From Chlamydiota bacterium (GTDB lineage: Bacteria; Chlamydiota; Chlamydiia; Chlamydiales; JAJFMI01): a stretch of DNA of 9,552 nt. The stretch is from positions 1 to 9,552 of the forward strand of contig JAJFMI010000015.1 of assembly GCA_021772235.1 (NCBI GenBank), in the 5' to 3' direction. Positions 6,215-9,552 of this stretch are shown one piece after another; position 1 is the stretch's first letter, and every line of letters begins with the position of its first letter. The notes beneath the pieces were generated by a model. That model saw only the letters and a list, made by a program, of their open reading frames with translations. It was not told the DNA's origin and ran no database searches. Both the position numbers and the translations under genes were made by a program.

Positions 6215-6965
6215 AGTATGAAAGATTATTCTCATTAAGCCTATAACGACTGAAATACTTGTTCCAAATTATTGGATGTTTACTCTGGATATAATACTGG
6301 ATCTGCAGAGCCAACCAAATAGTACACTTTTTTTTGTGAAAGTGCACATGCTCACCTTTTGTATAAGACTTCCAATCTCCATTATATTGCCCAACCATAT
6401 AGGTCCGATGTTTCTGATATTCGCTCAAGAATCTATCCAATGAAGTTTCATCCTGTACAAGGGATTGTTTCTGCAGAAAGTGGAAAAGCGATGTGATTTC
6501 AGATACAGGGTTTAACATGAGGTTTTCATAAGAAATGATCTTGCGCCGTGTTTCAGGAAAGGCATCAAAATATTCTATCACCGCAATGTACCTCTCCAGT
6601 TCATGAAGTATTTCAGAGAGATTTGTATATGTTTGATCAGTTGGCCCTCGAAACAACGCTTCATGATAATCTCTAAGAGTAACAAGAAGTACCCCCTCTT
6701 TTTCGGTTAAATTCTCCGGCATTCGTTTTGGCGCATGGCAACGGCAAATGGGCTTTAACGTATAATCAACATCAAGCGGATCCCTCTGGTATATTTCATG
6801 CAAGCCATCCTGACTATAAAGCCGCTTTTGCGTTAACGCCTGCGTTATATAAAGTGTCCAAGAAGTCCCCGTCCTCTCTTTTGTCAAAAGATAGATCGGC
6901 ACGTCCTCTCCTCGAATATGAAACTGTGCAAACACAAAAATAAAAAAAATTGCTCTGAAAATCAT
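6201..6965 (-). CDS. Exported sulfotransferase-like protein
   Basis: A 254-residue protein with a hydrophobic N-terminus (IFRAIFFIFVFAQF, 2-15) that reads as a Sec signal peptide. TKERTGTSWTLYI (28-40) matches the 5'-phosphosulfate-binding loop of PAPS sulfotransferases ('PKSGTTWL'), with Arg where the usual Lys stands. LLVTLRDYHEALFRG (93-107) matches the 3'-phosphate-binding 'RNPRDAA' region, and KIISYENLMLNPVSEITSLFHFL (142-164) matches the later 'YEDL..DP..EI..L..FL' segment. Family enzymes move sulfate from PAPS to sugars, lipids or proteins. Export is odd because PAPS is cytoplasmic, so it may act elsewhere, be membrane-anchored facing inward, or have changed function. ATG at 6963-6965 is chosen because the signal peptide starts there; AGGA abuts it too closely to serve as a normal ribosome site. 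Confidence 0.72.
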   Translation of the reverse strand: MIFRAIFFIFVFAQFHIRGEDVPIYLLTKERTGTSWTLYITQALTQKRLYSQDGLHEIYQRDPLDVDYTLKPICRCHAPKRMPENLTEKEGVLLVTLRDYHEALFRGPTDQTYTNLSEILHELERYIAVIEYFDAFPETRRKIISYENLMLNPVSEITSLFHFLQKQSLVQDETSLDRFLSEYQKHRTYMVGQYNGDWKSYTKGEHVHFHKKKCTIWLALQIQYYIQSKHPIIWNKYFSRYRLNENNLSYFDSK

Positions 6966-7052
6966 TCCTGTATTTTATTAATATTCATTTTTTTACACAA
7001 GTTTATTTGAAATGTGTTATTTATATGTTTTAACATTAAATAGAAATATTAA
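6966..7052. promoter_or_regulatory. Divergent AT-rich promoter region
   Basis: An 87-base spacer between the minus-strand sulfotransferase-like gene and the plus-strand ABC operon. Plus-strand candidate: TTGAAA (7007-7012), 18 bases, TAACAT (7031-7036). Minus-strand candidate: TTGTGT (6995-7000), 17 bases, TAAAAT (6972-6977), which would start at or very near the ATG and give a leaderless message. The AT bias makes both weak calls. Confidence 0.3.
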
Positions 7053-7730
7053 TTGGAAAAAGAAGAACTATACTTAATTAACGATCTCCAGTTTTCATAC
7101 AAAGCAGGTAAACAGGAAATTCCGGCGCTCAGAGGCTTATCTCTTTCTATTCCAACAAGTTCTTTTGTCACATTTACGGGTCCATCAGGTTCTGGGAAGT
7201 CAACATTTTTGCATTTACTCGGTTTAATCGAGCCTGTGCAGGAAGGAAAGTTACTCTTTCGCGGTGAAGATATGGGTGAAATGAACGAGAAACAGATGAA
7301 TCGCATTCGCAAGTACCATATTGGTTTCATTTTTCAACAATTCCACTTGATCCCTGTTTTGAGTATCGAAGAAAATGTAATGTATTTTTTGCTTTCACAA
7401 GGCTTGAAGAAGGAAGAGGCGCGCGAAAGAGCGCTAGCAGCACTTAATGATGTTGGAATTGCCGATCAGGCAAAAAAACGACCCAGTGAATTAAGTGGCG
7501 GACAGAAGCAACGAGTCGCGATTGCAAGGGCTGTTGCGAAAAATCCCGATGTCATCATTGCCGATGAGCCCACGGCAAGTTTAGATCAAAGGACTGGCGA
7601 AGGAATTGTTGAATTATTGCAAAAACTTGTTAGTGAACGCGGCTGTTCTATGATTATCTCCACTCACGATCCAATGGTGGAAAAACACTCAGAAATGAAT
7701 TTTCATATTCAGGATGGACAAATCGTATGA
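7053..7730 (+). CDS. ABC transporter ATP-binding protein, LolD/MacB type
   Basis: A 225-residue ATPase with all motifs: Walker A GPSGSGKST (43-51), Q-loop FIFQQFHLIP (93-101) of the LolD/MacB/FtsE group, signature LSGGQKQR (147-154), Walker B VIIADEP (167-173) with catalytic Glu172, D-loop ASLD and switch His205 in STHD. It would sit on the inner face of the inner membrane and power the permease encoded next, with which it overlaps by 4 bases. Family members drive lipoprotein release (LolD) or export from the periplasm (MacB). The start is uncertain: TTG at 7053 directly follows an in-frame TAA and there is no ATG before the first strand and no Shine-Dalgarno. Homologues often begin close to this point. 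Confidence 0.93.
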   Translation: MEKEELYLINDLQFSYKAGKQEIPALRGLSLSIPTSSFVTFTGPSGSGKSTFLHLLGLIEPVQEGKLLFRGEDMGEMNEKQMNRIRKYHIGFIFQQFHLIPVLSIEENVMYFLLSQGLKKEEARERALAALNDVGIADQAKKRPSELSGGQKQRVAIARAVAKNPDVIIADEPTASLDQRTGEGIVELLQKLVSERGCSMIISTHDPMVEKHSEMNFHIQDGQIV

Positions 7731-8935
7731 TGTGGCTCTACCTCCCCTTCCGCAATCTCTTTCGCAATCTGCGCAGAACTTTAGCCATTTTGCTCACTAT
7801 CGCTATGGGAGCTGGCGCTCTTTTCTCCTTTGATGGATTTATCACAGGTGTTTTGGAGCAATATCGAGAAGATACAATCCACGCGCAATACGGTTATGGG
7901 CAGGTCAACACAAAAGGGTACCGCGAAAAGGTCTATGAAAATCCAACACGCTATTGGATTACTAATAGCGGTGAAGTGGAAGATTTTTTGCTAGACTTGG
8001 ATGGCGTAAAGCAGGTTTTTCCAAGAGTTAGTTTTTCTGCGCTAATAAAAAAAGGCAATACAACTGTAAGTGGCATGGGCCAGGGCGTCGAAGCAGCAAA
8101 GGAAGCAGAATTTTTCACCAGTATGAATGTCGAAGAAGGGAAGCTTTTATCAACGGAGCGCAACGGCATTTTATTGGGACGCGGTTTGGCAAATTCACTT
8201 GATGTACATCCTGGCGATACAGTAAAAGTGGTCGCCACTTCGACATCAGGATTGCTGAATGACGCGCGCTTTGTTGTAACAGGAATTTTCCATACGGGCT
8301 CTGTCGAGTTCGATAGTCGCGTTTTTCGCATTCAACTGCGCCCTGCTCAGCGCCTTGTGAAAACAAATCGAGTAGAGATGATCTCTTTAGAACTGCGCGA
8401 TCTAGCAGATTGGGATGCTGTTGCAAAAGCCGTCGAGTTGCGATTTCCTAATTTAGAAGCAACATCATTTGCTGTCTTAGATAAGATTTTTTATCAGCAC
8501 TCTGTCGACTGGTTAAAAGCGCAGTTTGGTGTAGTCCAAATCATCATTTTAGCCATTGTCCTTCTAGGAATTTTCAACACAGTTTCCACCTCTGTCTTAG
8601 AGAGGAAACAGGAAATTGGCAACTTGCGCGCCAATGGAGAATCGGTCTTTTCCATCATGCGTCTCTTTTTAATCGAGAGTGCTCTTCTTGCAATAATTGG
8701 AAGTTTGATCGGGATTGCTCTTTCTGCAACAGTTCTCACGCTTTTTGTCGATCAAGGCATTCTCATGCCACCTGGCCCCGGCATGACAAGACAGTTTGTC
8801 GTCTCATTTACATTCGGTTGGTACATGGTTTTCTACACAATAGCCTTAAGCACCTTCGCCGCTCTCATCGCCTCTTTTTTCGCCGGCTACCGAGTTGCCA
8901 AAATGGCAATCGCTAAAGCCTTGCGCTCCTTTTAA
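7727..8935 (+). CDS. FtsX-type ABC transporter permease (LolC/E or MacB-like)
   Basis: A 402-residue permease starting in the ATGA overlap with the ATPase stop, so the pair is translationally coupled. The layout is that of the MacB/FtsX fold: one N-terminal membrane helix (about 18-38), a large periplasmic domain (about 40-265) containing LGRGLANSLDVHPGDTVKV (150-168), then three membrane helices (about 268-290, 315-342, 365-388). LERKQEIGNLRANG (291-304) is the cytoplasmic coupling helix motif that contacts the ATPase. Unlike MacB, the ATPase is a separate protein; unlike E. coli LolCDE, only one permease gene is present, so a homodimer is expected. Lipoprotein trafficking or efflux of an envelope substrate is inferred. 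A second ATG at 7730 is also possible. No terminator is evident downstream. Confidence 0.92.
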   Translation: MMWLYLPFRNLFRNLRRTLAILLTIAMGAGALFSFDGFITGVLEQYREDTIHAQYGYGQVNTKGYREKVYENPTRYWITNSGEVEDFLLDLDGVKQVFPRVSFSALIKKGNTTVSGMGQGVEAAKEAEFFTSMNVEEGKLLSTERNGILLGRGLANSLDVHPGDTVKVVATSTSGLLNDARFVVTGIFHTGSVEFDSRVFRIQLRPAQRLVKTNRVEMISLELRDLADWDAVAKAVELRFPNLEATSFAVLDKIFYQHSVDWLKAQFGVVQIIILAIVLLGIFNTVSTSVLERKQEIGNLRANGESVFSIMRLFLIESALLAIIGSLIGIALSATVLTLFVDQGILMPPGPGMTRQFVVSFTFGWYMVFYTIALSTFAALIASFFAGYRVAKMAIAKALRSF

Positions 8936-8942
8936 CAAAATC

Positions 8943-8972
8943 TTGACAAACAATTGATCTTGTAGGAATATT
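8943..8972 (+). promoter_or_regulatory. Candidate promoter of the last gene
   Basis: A consensus TTGACA (8943-8948) lies eight bases after the permease stop, followed after 18 bases by AATATT (8967-8972, four of six consensus bases). The predicted start would be a few bases before the AGAGG ribosome site at 8981-8985. It suggests that the next gene is transcribed separately from the ABC operon. Confidence 0.4.
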
Positions 8973-8989
8973 TCCCAAAAAGAGGTCCT

Positions 8990-9552
8990 ATGAGTTATCC
9001 AATTTCTTCAAATAGTAGATGTGCGTTTGTCGTTAATGTGCCAATGCGTATAGAAAGCGATTCGGAAATGGACGACTCTTCGGGTGAAGAAGTGGATGGA
9101 AATTTCAGCGAAGAATGTTTTGAAAACCCTCTTGAACACTTCCGACTTCACCCCGGAAAAAACAAAAATACTCCAAGAGGAATCTTGCTTGATCCAATCG
9201 CCCAACAGAGTTCTGTTCACAGTGAAAAAGAGACGCAAAGAGTTAAGGATTTTTACCAAAAATTTCAAGAAGAAGACAAAAAACTAGGGGGTAAACTTTT
9301 ATCAAGAACAAGAATCGTGTTGGGACCCAATAAAATGCGCTCTTTAAGCCGATCACGCAATCGATCTCTTGAATATCATCGAGCAAGTCATGACCTCTCC
9401 ATCCCCGTAGAAAAAGTGGCGTTTTATTGGGATGGAAGATGGCAAAAAAAACGAGGTCGCGATTGGGTTGAGTGCACTTATGAACATACACGCAAGTTCT
9501 ATAATCAATTAAAAAAAAGTAAAGGTGTAACAAAAGCCAGAAATTTCAGAAG
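8990..9552 (+). CDS. Unrecognised basic protein, N-terminal part
   Basis: An open frame of 187 codons from ATG 8990-8992 to the right edge, without a stop. AGAGG (8981-8985) lies four bases before the ATG. I recognise no family. Residues about 20-45 are strongly acidic and serine-rich (ESDSEMDDSSGEEVDG). After about residue 75 it becomes basic with repeated Lys/Arg clusters (SRSRNRS near 128-134, QKKRGRDW near 158). There is no signal peptide or membrane helix. A polar protein with separate acidic and basic blocks and its own promoter would fit a nucleic-acid-binding or secreted effector protein, but nothing in the sequence proves either. The frame is well supported by its length and the ribosome site. 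Confidence 0.7.
   Translation, partial: MSYPISSNSRCAFVVNVPMRIESDSEMDDSSGEEVDGNFSEECFENPLEHFRLHPGKNKNTPRGILLDPIAQQSSVHSEKETQRVKDFYQKFQEEDKKLGGKLLSRTRIVLGPNKMRSLSRSRNRSLEYHRASHDLSIPVEKVAFYWDGRWQKKRGRDWVECTYEHTRKFYNQLKKSKGVTKARNFR

Noticed and set aside
7951..8739. Several minus-strand ORFs inside the permease gene
   Set aside because: They are shadows of a well-supported permease with membrane helices and the coupling motif.
9008..9533. Minus-strand ORFs and the short plus-strand ORF at 9084-9287
   Set aside because: The frame from 8990 covers them all, is longer, has a ribosome site and has no stop to the window edge.

Overview
The window (about 40% GC, AT-rich spacers, few clear Shine-Dalgarno sequences, some TTG starts) looks like accessory chromosome from a Gram-negative, host-associated bacterium. 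The best guess is an environmental member of the Chlamydiota (Parachlamydiales-like). This rests on the gene mix: a DUF1207 outer-membrane-type protein, RlmN, a secreted choloylglycine-hydrolase-family protein, a GAMT-like methyltransferase and two unrecognised hydrophilic proteins. It is an inference, not proven by any one gene.

Layout. 1-515 (-): start of a helical-repeat (TPR-like) protein that runs off the left edge. 653-1849 (-): exported protein with an N-terminal BON-like segment and a C-terminal DUF1207 barrel. 1951-2901 (+): guanidinoacetate-methyltransferase-like enzyme with an internal insert of about 110 residues. 2932-3005 (+): tRNA with CAU anticodon and its own promoter. 3006-3330: two tandem fold-back units of about 159 bp. 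3431-3676 (-): small hypothetical ORF. 3781-4905 (+): rlmN. 4897-6131 (-): linear amide C-N hydrolase gene split by a 159-bp MITE-like element at 5654-5812. 6201-6965 (-): exported sulfotransferase-like protein. 7053-8935 (+): two-gene ABC transporter of the LolCDE/MacB type. 8990-9552 (+): start of an unrecognised basic protein that runs off the right edge.

The genes do not form one pathway. Three secreted or envelope proteins (DUF1207 barrel, amide hydrolase, sulfotransferase-like) and an envelope-type ABC exporter suggest a surface or host-interface neighbourhood around two RNA-related genes (tRNA and rlmN).

The most notable signals are non-coding. (1) The tandem units behind the tRNA are fold-backs whose arms show compensatory changes. 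Their boundaries read GGGGCAACCCCA, which is the tRNA's 5' acceptor strand (GGGGCAA) joined to its 3' end (CCCCA), as if full tRNA copies had collapsed to remnants. (2) The MITE has perfect 25-bp inverted ends, is a fold-back along nearly its whole length, and sits in a CTAG target with TA duplication, as IS630/Tc1-mariner elements do. Removing it restores a 357-codon hydrolase exactly, so the insertion looks recent.
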